Assembly: GCA_022559845.1 (NCBI GenBank)
Contig: CM040126.1
Span: forward strand, 125,154,886-125,218,885
DNA: 64,000 bases
Direction of reading: 5' to 3'
Origin: Amorphophallus konjac
Taxonomy: Eukaryota > Streptophyta > Magnoliopsida > Alismatales > Araceae
The notes under the pieces are model-generated. The model was given only the letters and a program-made list of their open reading frames with translations. It ran no database searches and was not told where the DNA came from. Shown one piece after another: positions 40,270-50,399 of the stretch. A program made the translations under genes and the position numbers. Numbering within the stretch: the stretch's first letter is position 1; each line of letters begins with the position of its first letter.

Positions 40270-42883
40270 CTAGCCCACCCTGAAGCTTGGAAGTGGAAGG
40301 CTCAGGCGGTCTGCCCCCTGCACCCTCGGCGACGGCCGACCCTGGCACTGACCCCACCGGTGTGGGAACTGCCTCGGTTGCACGCCCTCCGAGACATCAG
40401 GAGTTGGCGACCCCTCGGGCGAAGGGCCCTCCTGATCTTCTTCCTCCGACGCCGAAGCAGAGGAGCCGGAGGATGACAAGTCCGAGTCATAGCATTGCCC
40501 AGATGGGAATTTGATTATCCCGGACGCCTGCTCCTTTGCATAAGATACAGCCCGGTCGTAGCCTTGCTTGAACCCCTTGCGGATGCCTCGGTGAAGTCCC
40601 GACTCGTAGTAGGGGAGGGCAGCCTCCTTAAGGTCAACCCGGTAGGCGTCCGAGCGTTTGTACTGCTCGAGCACCTCTGCCCTGGCCGATTCCACCCTAC
40701 CAGCGAGCTCGGCCTTCTCCCGCTCCACCTCGGCTAACCTCCGTCCGGCCTCAGCCGTATGCTTCTCGGCCTCTGCCGCCTACTTCTCCGCCTCAGCCCG
40801 ATCAGCCTCGGCCTCCCGCCGAAGGCGCTCGGCTTCCTCCGCCCGGTCCACCAGCTCTGCATGCTCGACCTCCCACCGGCCATCTAGCTCAGTGCAAGCA
40901 ACGCGCTCCTCTTCAAAAAGCCTACTCTTCCTCTTGAGTGATTCGCGGGCCCTAGCTAGTTGCTCTGTCAATGCCCGAGCCTCCACCTGGCTCACCCGCG
41001 CCAGCTCCCTAACGGAGGAAAGCTCGCTCCGGAGCCCATCACACTTCTCGATGAGCCGATCCATCTTCCTGTTAGACACGCGAAGGGTCCAGGCCAGGTT
41101 CGCCCGCTCTTACTCCGACCGAGCGTAAGCTTCTGCCAGAGTGGCCCCCATTTGGGCCAGGACCAAGTCGCCCTCCATAACCGTCTCGAGGGCCACAGAA
41201 GGGGAGTGCTACTTGTCTCCCCCCTTCACCTTCGCGGCTATGCCGGGACATATTTGATACAGAGGGCCTTGGATGCCGAGCCTCTCCAGGGCCGCCGGAA
41301 TAGATACCCCCTCTTCGGTTGGCGTCCTGCCGGACGGCCCGGATCGAGCTGCGGCTTCGCTCGCCCCTCGTGCCTCGGTCGGTCGGGGCTGCATCACCTT
41401 TTCTTGCGACCCCCCAGCCTAGACCGGTTCGACACATGCACCGCCACCTGGAGCGTCGCTCACCTCAATCAATGCCCCAATCTCGGCTGTGGTCCCAGCG
41501 TCACCCGCCTCGTCTACGGCCCCCTCGGCTCCTACCGAGGGGAGAGCTGGGCCAGCACCATTGCCAGTCACATAAGCAGCCCCAGCCCCCTCGGCTCCGG
41601 CCGAAGGAAGAGCCAAACCAGCATTGTCGGCGACCACAGAAGCAACCCCAACCTCCTCGGCCCCCTCTTGTTCGGCGGGTGGGAGAGCTCGCCTGGTAGG
41701 GTCGGCCCCATCATGCTCGGCAGAAGGGTGAGCCGTGGGAAGGTCACCTTCGACTGCGATTACGACCCCGGCCTTCTTGGCCCGCTTCCTAGCCTTTACG
41801 GCGGCCCGGATCATGCCCTCCACGGGATCCTTGCGCTTGGACCCCCGTGGCTCGGAAGATTCACCCCGGGCCGCCCCTTGCCCTTATCTCTGACTCGGGA
41901 GCAACCCGTGGGAGCAGCCGACTCATCGGCAGCAGAGTCATCACCGAGATCGATCACCTCTGCAACCTCCTCCAAGGGCGGCCGCCTAGTGTCTGCACAG
42001 AAGAGAGATATAGTCAGAAAAATAAAAATGGTCTCGACATCCAAAGAAGAGTCTAGTTGGTAGCACCTAAACCTGACGGATGCAGCCACGAAAGAAGACA
42101 TTGCTCGATGTTCTTCGGAGTAACCAGCTCTTCTGTGGACTGGCAGCGCTTCAGCAAGATGGTCGCATACTCCTCTACGTGTGGAGGGAGCTCATCCTGC
42201 CTTGGAGGGATATTTGGGTGGAAATTGGAGATTACGAGACACCTCCAAGTCTCCTCCACCGAGAGGATCCCCACCCAGAAGAATTGGGATTTCCACCCCT
42301 TCTGCGAAGAATCCTTTGCGGCCAAGGAGATACAGCTCCTATTCCGCCTCGCCTGGATGAAATAGAAGCCCTTCCCGGCCGAGGGATGTGCCTTCAACTC
42401 AAAAAAATAGTGAAAGAGGTCCAAGGAAAGAGGAACCCCGCATTGACGGCAGAGGATGCGAAAGGCGGAAAGGAGGAGATAAGAGTTGGCTACCAACTGT
42501 ACGGGTGCCAACTGAAAGAAATTGAGAAGTTTGATAACAAAGGGCTCGAAGGGAAGGCGGAACCTACCCTTCCATGACAGTAGGAAGGTGCGGATGTGGC
42601 CCGTACGGGAGTCCAAGCTCGTCGCGTGCGGGGCAGCAGCGGTGAAGAAAAACTTGTAGAGCAGACGAAACTGGTTCTCTAGCCATTTCACCTCTGCCTC
42701 CCCCAGTTCGCTGCAGTTTGGAGCCGCCACCCTCACCGTAGGCTCGCCCTCCCACTCTTCGACATCCGGACGCTGGTCCGCCATGGAATCTGGAGAGGAA
42801 CTTGAAGAAAGACGTTCTCGGGACCCCGAAGACTCTGGAGGAAGGGGAAGCCATTGGACCGCCTCTACAGTTTTCTCCGCCAA
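40270..42883 (-). pseudogene. Antisense gene of A with a Transposase_28-like domain, predicted 80-nt intron, and a coiled coil
   Basis: Exon 1 (42883-42073, minus) encodes about 270 residues: an acidic Ser-rich start, then LLSWKGRFRLPFEPFVIKLL, LAPVQLVANSYLLLSAF and SLDLFHYFFELK, the layout of the 'putative gypsy type transposon' domain (Pfam Transposase_28). A predicted intron at 41993-42072 has GT at the donor (CAG|GTTTAG) and a pyrimidine-rich acceptor (CTGTGCAG). Exon 2 starts at 41992 in the matching frame with an acidic VIDLGDD segment, then a frameshift near 41875. An Ala/Gly-rich part and a long Glu/Ala/Arg coiled coil (41079-40650) follow, ending at 40270. Four in-frame stops lie in exon 2. 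Antisense ORFs at this place are known in Tat elements; their role is unknown. Confidence 0.75.
41993..42072 (-). other. Predicted intron of the antisense gene
   Basis: 80 bases between donor CAG|GTTTAG and acceptor CTTCTGTGCAG|AC. Removing it keeps the frame (811 + exon 2 phase) and avoids the stop at 42053. No splice evidence beyond sequence. Confidence 0.6.
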
Positions 42884-43227
42884 CTCCGCGAATGCCGTTG
42901 CGAGCCTCTACTCTTCCTTTGTGTCCTCACGATGCATCAAAGAGCCCCAAAAGCAAGCACGAAGGTGAGCCGAACCCTAAAGACGGAGGGAGTCTGGAAT
43001 GACAACATGCGCCCAATGCCTATATCCCCACGCGGAAGGCGGCGCGCCATTCTGACCTCCAAGAAAAAGGGGCCCCTTCATTTCAAATCCATCAGAATTA
43101 TCATTATTATGGGCCCAGGTGACCACAACATGTGGCTTCTTTACACCGCCAGATCTCCACCCACCCGAACCACGCTGGTCCAAAACCCTAACAGCTACTC
43201 TTCCTAGCCTACCAAGGCTCGGGAGTA

Positions 43228-43240
43228 GGAGGGGGACAAG
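43228..43240 (+). other. Polypurine tract of A
   Basis: GGAGGGGGACAAG directly before the 3' LTR. Confidence 0.8.
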
Positions 43241-43846
43241 TGGAGATGGGGATTTCTATAGCCCATCTAAAGAGCAGCCAAACTAGGTCCATCAGGACCA
43301 AACGAGGCCCATCTCATCCAAGTGACCACCCCGAGGGGCCCACTTAGGCTAAAAGCCCAATCAGATTACTCAGGGTCACACCCTTCCTCGGCGGCCCTTA
43401 GGCTCGGAAGGCCCGAGCGTCGGTCAGGTCAGAGAAAGACCCATGCCCGATCTATCCCCTCGCCGGGATAAAGGCAGGTGCTCAGCGCCCACTCCGACCT
43501 ATCTTCATCCAAGCCATGCCTATCGCCCGGACAGGGTAGACACCTTTGATGCTTGGGTTGACTGACGATTACTCATCCACGCTGCCGTTGAGACTACCTC
43601 CAACGAAAGGGAGAGACGCCTAAACTCCCTGAGCAGGAACCACTTCACCACTTTGGTGTAGAGGAATCTCATGCATCTCTTTCCTCCTCTCTTCATATCT
43701 TCCACCATTGCTCTACTGACTTAAGCATCAGAGGGTTTGCCCCAGGGAGCCATCCCTGGGCCCACTGATCCGTTTCCCTTCTTTGCAGTTCACTATCCGG
43801 TGATCATCTCCCCAGCTCAGGTCCAGCACGAGATCACGCCTCTTCA
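43241..43846 (+). repeat. 3' LTR of A, with internal deletion
   Basis: 606 bases against 765 in the 5' LTR. The missing block lies near 43590, where the 5' LTR has about 33113-33272 including the TATA-like box. Confidence 0.9.
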
Positions 43847-43851
43847 ACTTG

Positions 43852-44825
43852 TTTTTGAAACACTGCATATCTCCTAGACCTTGAAGATCCTGAATCATGC
43901 CTGACCTCCAGTTATCTTGCTTGGTATGCATATCCTTTTTATTGATTCTATTGATAAACCTTGATCGTATTTGAAAACAATGGGCTTCAAAATCACTTAT
44001 TCTTGCTAGATCTCTTCTGTCAATCATTCATGAAGATTTCAATGGACATGTCTTGATCATAAATCTGGAAACACTTGAACTAGGAATCTTCTATTATACG
44101 ATTTTATGAATGTCTGAAATAACTCAGCTGGTTTAAGTTTAATGTATTCATTGAGTTTGACTTTAAATCTCTTAAAAATATCTGAATCATATTTTAATAA
44201 ACTTTAACCAACTGTTTCATGCTGTGTCTTGTAAAATCTTCTAAAATCTGCACTGTTGAATACATGGCTTTATTTGGTTGAAGTACATGAAATTAGTATT
44301 GTTTTGAAACAAATGAGTTTTTTGAAATGTCTAAAGGGTAAATAGTTGTCAGAGCAATGACTTTGGTCACTGAGAAACCATGTCCAAAGGACTGTGTCAT
44401 GAGGTGCCATAGTAAACTCTGCTTAAGAATGATTGATAATCTGACAGAGCAATGGCGTGCACACTGAGAAACACATCTCACTCATCAAAGAAATGAGTTG
44501 CGGTATGTCATGAGGTGTAAATGTTAACTCTGTTAATTATAAAGCATGACTGTTAGTCACACTAAGTGTTTAGGGATATTAGTGTCTGATCAACGTATAT
44601 CCTCTAGTTACAAGGTGTGCACTGAACTAGAGTGCTCTTGAAATTTGTAGCATGAAAATTCTTGTTGAACAAATTACAATATTTCAATATTGATGCAAAA
44701 GATAAATTGCTATAACCCTAGACAAAATCACATGACTTCATAATTGTTTGATCTCAATACTAGTGAATGTAATTCTGAAAGAAGTCATCAAATTTGATTG
44801 TGTAAGAGAAAGGGAGGTTAATCAA
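43852..44825 (+). other. Non-coding 3' region of S, part 2 (between A and B)
   Basis: Continues S after the ACTTG copy at 43847-43851. A local imperfect tandem duplication is present (44350-44532). It ends with ATCAA (44821-44825), the target site of B. No gene is visible. Confidence 0.65.
44350..44532 (+). repeat. Imperfect tandem duplication, period about 95 bases, in S
   Basis: Two units each run from CAGAGCAATG through CACTGAGAAAC and GTCATGAGGTG to TAACTCTG or TAAACTCTG. The intervening bases are diverged. Confidence 0.6.
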
Positions 44826-44974
44826 TGTAGACACGCCAAAATTGATACTATGTCGATCAAAACTCATGTCACTATGTTAACGCCCCAAAGTGAACTTCAA
44901 TATTTCTATAATATAAAGTTTTTCTCTTTCGTGTGGGTTTTTATGATGTTTCTTGTATTTTTTTAATTAACGAC

Positions 44975-45290
44975 TTGAAGAGGGGGCGTGATTTAAATAA
45001 CGACCTAATCTGGGGCGTGTTCTCGAGAAAGGACGGCTGGTGTTAAGGGCGTCAATTTCTGGTATTTTAAGAGTCCCACCACGATTGAAAAATCAAGAAT
45101 TAACGTCCTTCCTTAGGGCGTGTTTTTAATTAACGCCTTTCCTTCAGGCGTCTTTTTTATAATTTTCAAATAAGGGAAGTTTTTCTTACTAAAATTGAAT
45201 CCAGGAAATAACGCCTTTGCCCCAGTCGTGTTTTTAAATAACGCCTTTGTCTCAAGTCGTCAATTTTAATTGACGCCCTTCTGAGGGTCG
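44975..45290 (+). repeat. Palindrome cluster in U3 of B
   Basis: Repeated units of the form TTAACGCCTTT, a short loop, then AGGCGTC, e.g. 45133-45152 and 45270-45290, with weaker ones between. Unit spacing is about 30-60 bases. The cluster is kept in the 3' LTR at about 53305-53620. Confidence 0.7.
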
Positions 45291-45437
45291 TCTCTCACCC
45301 TTCCGTGTCCGGTTTGAACACACCTTTCCTGGAGAGTTCCCTGCCTTGGTTAATCACTTGCTCGATTGGGGAACTAAAGTCCTTGCCGTTAATGATCATT
45401 GCTTGTTCTTATCCCATTAGAATACGATTTTGCACCC

Positions 45438-45446
45438 TATAAAAGG
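45438..45446 (+). promoter_or_regulatory. TATA box, 5' LTR of B
   Basis: TATAAAAGG, about 150 bases downstream of the palindrome cluster; repeated at 53767-53775 in the 3' LTR. Confidence 0.7.
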
Positions 45447-46193
45447 ATGCCCTGGTTGATCTCGCGCGAGGTAACGGGTGCTGACGATCGAAAAAAATGG
45501 GTGTCGACGATTGAGGTTGCAGAAGCTAGTTTACAGAGGTTAATGATCGTCTGAGAATACAGAGTTTATCTCTTTTCTCTACCAACCTTCAAGTCCTCTG
45601 TCCTCACGGTCATTCTCCTCCTCCTGTGTGATCTCTTTGAAGGCTCTCTTCTTCCTCCTGCTGCCGCAACCGAAGCATCAAAGTGGTTTTTCCCCTTTAC
45701 TGTTTACAGGAACAGCAGGGGCTTTCTTTCTCCCGTTTGTCTTCATCATCTCATCATCGATCACTATATTCTTCCTTTGCATTAGTATTGCATCTCTTTC
45801 CCTTTCCCTAATTCTCTAGGGGTTTTAAAAAAATAAACAAAAGGTGCACACTTTATGCTCTTCTTTCATCATCATATTATTTCCTTGGATTGATACTACA
45901 CACACGTTTGGCTGATCCCCTCTTCTTTTGATTGTTTGTTCTTGGATTAAGGGTAATCAAGAGGAAAACCCCCTTCATCGGTCGGCCGATAGAAGGAGGA
46001 GGAAGGAATCTACATCCATCCCGCATCCTTATCTTCACCAGGTATTCGTGATCAATTTCCTTTATTTTTGAGGTAACCCCTCTGGCGTTCACACTCCTTA
46101 TTAGCACCACGTGCTCCTTTACTCCTTTTCATTTATTCCCCTTCTTATACAAATATTTTTATCTTAAAAGTGGATTTTCCATGATCCACAAAT

Positions 46194-46211
46194 TGGCGAT
46201 CACGGTGGGAC
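46194..46211 (+). other. Primer-binding site of B
   Basis: TGGCGATCACGGTGGGAC, three bases after the LTR and identical to that of N. It resembles, imperfectly, the tRNA-Arg site of Ogre-type elements. Confidence 0.8.
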
Positions 46212-46384
46212 TTCCACTGTTTTTCTGTTGATTACCCCTTTCCTATTGGCACCCACGCGTGCCCTTTCCCCTTTGGCACCCACGTGTGCCCTTTCCCTTT
46301 GATACCCACGGTACCCCTCCTTTGTGCCCTACGGGCACTCTCCACTGTGCACACTGCACACTCCCCGGGATCGGCCTGTTTGTG

Positions 46385-46690
46385 ATTAGTCTCTTGGTTT
46401 TTTGAATTAACGCCTTCCATAAAGGCGCTTTTTGAGTTAACGCCTTGATCCAGGGCGTCTTTTTCCTGATTAACGCCTTCTGCCAAGGCGTCTTTTATCA
46501 CATCTCTTGGTCTTCTACTCTGTTTGTGAATTCGCGCCCTTCCCTGCGGGCGTCCTTTTATTGATTAGCGCCTCACATCAAGGCGTGTCTTTCTTTTGAG
46601 CGTGTGCACCACTCATATTTGACGTCCTCTGTCAGAGGCGTCCTTTCACATACAGCGCCTCACACTAAGGCGCGGTTTTCACTGTCTGTG
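46385..46690 (+). repeat. Palindrome cluster in the leader of B
   Basis: At least seven successive units such as TTAACGCCTTCCATAAAGGCG (46405 region), TTAACGCCTTGATCCAGGGCG, TTAACGCCTTCTGCCAAGGCG, GCGCCCTTCCCTGCGGGCG, GCGCCTCACATCAAGGCG, GACGTCCTCTGTCAGAGGCG and GCGCCTCACACTAAGGCG. Spacing is about 30-60 bases. The arms pair while the bases change together, so the hairpin rather than the exact sequence appears conserved. Confidence 0.75.
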
Positions 46691-47269
46691 AGCACTTCAC
46701 CATGATTCACGACAGCCACGATGTCGTTTCTTCTATTAGTAGCGACTGTTGGCAGGTCGCCTCTTTCCTGTGCGTTTACAGAGCCTTGCTTCCTATGTTT
46801 ATTCATGCTGGATTGATTCTTATATTCATCACTTGATTATATTGGTGTGATCTGCTTATCTTATACTGCATTTTGTGGCATTTGGTTGAGAGACCTCCTC
46901 TCTCTACACTAGGATCTCACACACCTCTCTTGGAATTGGAACGACCCTCCATTGAGCATTCCGTCTCTTTGGACCGGAAATTCCTTTTCCAAGACCTCTG
47001 TAAGTCCCCGCACCCGTGAATTCCCTCACGGACGCTGGGCAGGTTGTATCTTTGAAGTCCCGGATTTAGTTGGCCTATGCATGGTGAGAGAGTGTTCCTA
47101 GTTGGCACCGGAGAAAACCACATTTGAAACTAGGATCATCCCTTGAGTGATCACACCAATTTGCATAAAATCATTAATTCACCAAGGTTCAAACAAACAA
47201 AAATCAACGGTAACCATTCCAACTTGTGTGCTTCTTTGCAAATTATTTTGCTTGAACTTTGATTGCATA

Positions 47270-49059
47270 ATGGCTTACCATGATAGACAAAATAACATGT
47301 TTAACCTTAATGAGGATGCACAACCTAGCACATTTTATACTCCTCAATCTCAACATGCCCGTCATAATTCTCATCATATTTTCAAGGGACCACGCCTCAT
47401 TCTTATGGCGTTGCCCGACCCATGGGCAATGCCCAATCTCATGGTCCCCCGATTCAATCGCGAGCCACTACTCCTACGGGACCGTCTCCTCCCAACGATG
47501 AGAAGGTCTCCCAGATCTTGCATGCATTAGATCATCTCACCCCTCAACAAATCCAGGCCCTTAAGGCCGTTGTTGAGGGCGCATCTCATTCCTCTCATCC
47601 TCCTTCCAATCCTACGCGGGTGGCCCATCACCCACTTCCCTCTTCTATTCACATTCCTACTTGGGTAGCCCATCACCCATCTCCTCCTATTCACACTTCT
47701 CCTCGGGTGATCCAATACCCGCCTCCTTCTATTCCTCCTCCACCACGGCCCCAAGGCCCATTTATTCCTTGCAACCCGGCCCATCCGGGTTCTTCTATGG
47801 GTCATCCCATTAATCCCCTTCCACGGCCTTCTTATACGGCCCCTCCTTCAAGGCCCTGCCAACCCTCTGTTGCTCAAGTCACGCCTCTCCAACGAACTCT
47901 TCTCGACAAAGTCACTTTGTTGGAGGAACAATTAAAGAGGGTTACGAGCCCACGGCCCGCTCCTTCTACTCCAGTCAATCCCCTCCAAGCCGCTCTAAAC
48001 GACATTACAAAGATGGAGAAAGATTGGAAGGATAGGAAAGACGACTACAGCATCAACAGTACAAGCAAGCAAGAGCCGGCAGGTCTCAACGTTCCAGTGG
48101 ACGCCGTCCATTCTCCACCCATTCACCCAATTCACGCATATGGCCTTCCGCCCCCGCATACACAATACCATTACATTCCACCACCCACACGCACGCCTTC
48201 ACTACGGTGTCCACTTGAACCTGCTAATGAAGAACCGGCGATTGAAGAATTTGAGGCGGCAAACGATGAAGCTCAAGAAGCACCCCTTCCGAGTTTCCTT
48301 CGCTTCCCTCTCCCTCCACTACCACTTGATGAACCCCTTGCTCAGGACGAAGCCACAGTCCCCGATCCAACCCCATTTATGAGACCTGTTGGTGTTACGA
48401 TGATGGGTCGACATTCCAATCACCCACACCGCCACACCATGAGTCACATCAATCCCTAACACCGCTCGCCCCATCGGCATTTTCAATGCACTAAACCTTC
48501 TCCGTTCACACCTCCCGTAACCACACCAATAGCCTCCGTTCCATCAGCCTCCGCCGAGCCTCCATCACCCTCCACTACGCCGGTCTCCTTCGAGCCTTAT
48601 ATTACTACTCCTCTTTGTTCACCACCTCAACCCTCCATTATCCCTTTAACCCCAAAACCCACTATGCCTATTACCCCTATTCCACTACTTAACCCTTCAC
48701 CCTTACCCATGGCTAGTCCAGAGCAAGATCCACCCCTTTTTGCACTCGAACAAACCCCGACTGCTTCCGAGCAAAGGGAGAAGCCCGACGTGTTTGAACC
48801 TTCGCTTCCACTCACCCTTTCTTCAACCCCTTCCATTATACCTCCACCGTCCATGGAACCTTTCGCCTCCGCTTTGCCTTCCTCTACCACTCGGAATGGG
48901 GGGCTTTCGTCAAGTACTTGCGCTGAAGATAATCAAGAGCTGGGTAGGAAGGATTTGGCCGCCGCTATTCAAGATACAAGAGTTTGTATGCCGGATGCCA
49001 ATTCGGGTTGTAGTGTCGAGCATGGTCGAAGAGGCCAAGTCCACGCCACTGTTCGCTAA
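47270..49059 (+). pseudogene. Proline-rich ORF of B, frameshifted, one stop
   Basis: Starts MAYHDRQNNM at 47270 in one frame and moves near 47420 into the frame open at 47422-48459. After a TAA (48457-48459) that frame continues to 49059. About 590 codons in all. The protein is rich in Pro, Ser and His, with repeats such as RVAHHP and short helical segments (HALDHLTPQQIQALKAVVEG; NPLQAALNDITKMEKDW). No zinc knuckle or Gag core. Its place right after the leader is that of gag, and a coat-like role is only a guess. I do not recognise the family. Confidence 0.5.
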
Positions 49060-49579
49060 AAGAGAATGTCAAGCTGTGATGCCATGTAAGTTTGCACCCA
49101 AGGGTCGGGCGGGGCACCCCTTGTTCCAACTATCGAATCTTGAACCCTTTCTTCCATACAAGGGGCGAATGCCCATTCTATTCAATATTCTTTATATGAT
49201 GTCACAATCCATGGGCAACACAATGCTTCATATCCCAACTTTCCAACTCCCTCGCACTATTGCTTTCCACTCTACAAGAGAGTTGTCATTTACCATTGAA
49301 GCTTCATCATGGGCTTGTACTTTATCTATTGGGCCAATTGGCTATACACTTTCACTACCATGGAGGGGCGGTTATTTTGGTGCTAAGGGGACTTCCACTA
49401 TTCTATCCACCTTCCATTCAACGCAATCCACATTCTCTTCATGGGCCACTCCAAGGGTAAGGAGGGGGATCTCATCCTCTCGCCCTTCATGTTCTTCATA
49501 TTCTTTGCATCTTATGCATTCTGTTGCATCCATGCATTCATCGCATCTGTTGCATTGCATTCGCATACATTTGCACTTC

Positions 49580-50260
49580 TTCTTTCCCGGGTTTCCGGAC
49601 CCATATCTTCCCCGCCTTCCGGAACCTCCGGATCTTCCGCATTTCCCATCTTATTCATCTTCATCCTCTTCTAATCCACTCTCCCCGGGGCATCGCGTCC
49701 TCTTTCCTGCTATTTCCCTGGAACCTCCAGGTGTTTTATCCCTCCTCTTAGGGCATGACGCCCCTTCTGATTCCACTCTTCCGGAACCTCCGGATCTTTC
49801 TCTTCTCCCCGGGCATCACGTCCCATGGTATCTTCCCCCTCCGGAACCTCCAGATTCTCCATCTTATTCTTTCTATCTTCTTTCGGGGCATCCCGACCCT
49901 TCTAATTCCATTCTTTCAGAACCTCCGGATCTTTCTCTTCTCCTTGGGCATCGCGTCCCATGGTATCTTCCTCCTCCGGAACCCCCGGATTCTCCATCTT
50001 ATTCTCTCTATCTTCCTTCAGGACATCGCGCCCCTTTCTATCTTCTCCCTCCGGAACATCCGGACCCTCCATCTTTCTTCCGATTCATATTTCTGCTCCT
50101 CCGGGATATCACATCCTTCATTTTTTTCTTCCTTTTCCATCATCTTTTTCCCTATTTCTTCCCAGGGCATCGCGTCCCTCGAGATTCTCCTTCTCCAGAT
50201 TCTGATTCCTCCTATCATGATTCTACTCCACTGCCTCTGGACCCTCCGGATCCGCCTCTT
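49580..50260 (+). repeat. Minisatellite in B, period about 65 bases
   Basis: Two motifs alternate about eight times: CCGGAACCTCCGGAT (about 49618, 49783, 49841, 49917, 49976, 50053) and GGGCATCGCGTCC (about 49689, 49752, 49810, 49882, 49945, 50021, 50165). An open frame of 550 codons (48740-50392) spans it and reads as PEPPDLS...GHRVP repeats. The reading frame may be a by-product of the repeat. Confidence 0.75.
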
Positions 50261-50399
50261 TCCATCTATCAATTTCTTCTTCTGATTCCTCCTGATCTCG
50301 GGTCCGACCCAACTTCTTCCACATCCACTGCCTTGGGCATCTGCCCTTTCTCCCACTGCTTCCGAGGCTTTAGTCCTCACTCCTCCTTCTAATTCTCCG

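Larger units (their letters stand above)
32767..43846 (+). mobile_element. Element A: Tat-lineage Ty3/gypsy element inside S
   Basis: 11,080 bases. LTRs at 32767-33531 and 43241-43846 start TGGAGA and end CTCTTCA. Target site ACTTG at 32762-32766 and 43847-43851. A non-Met primer site follows the 5' LTR and AGGAGGGGGACAAG precedes the 3' LTR. Gag, protease, RT, RNase H, a second RNase H and integrase follow in the Tat order. An antisense gene lies between pol and the 3' LTR, as known for Tat elements. All coding regions carry stops, so the copy is inactive. Confidence 0.92.
44826..46190 (+). repeat. 5' LTR of B
   Basis: 1,365 bases, closely matching the 3' LTR by eye. Order: LTR start, palindrome cluster (44975-45290), TATA box (45438), and a leader with pyrimidine-rich segments. 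Confidence 0.92.

Noticed and set aside
40658..42063. Plus-strand ORFs of 156 and 367 codons opposite the antisense gene
   Set aside because: Shadows of the coiled coil and acidic region on the minus strand; Ser/Ala and Pro/Arg bias comes from the complementary codons.
48740..50392. 550-codon ORF in B as a protein gene
   Set aside because: It overlaps the better-supported proline-rich frame and is largely minisatellite; no domain. Kept only as a repeat note.
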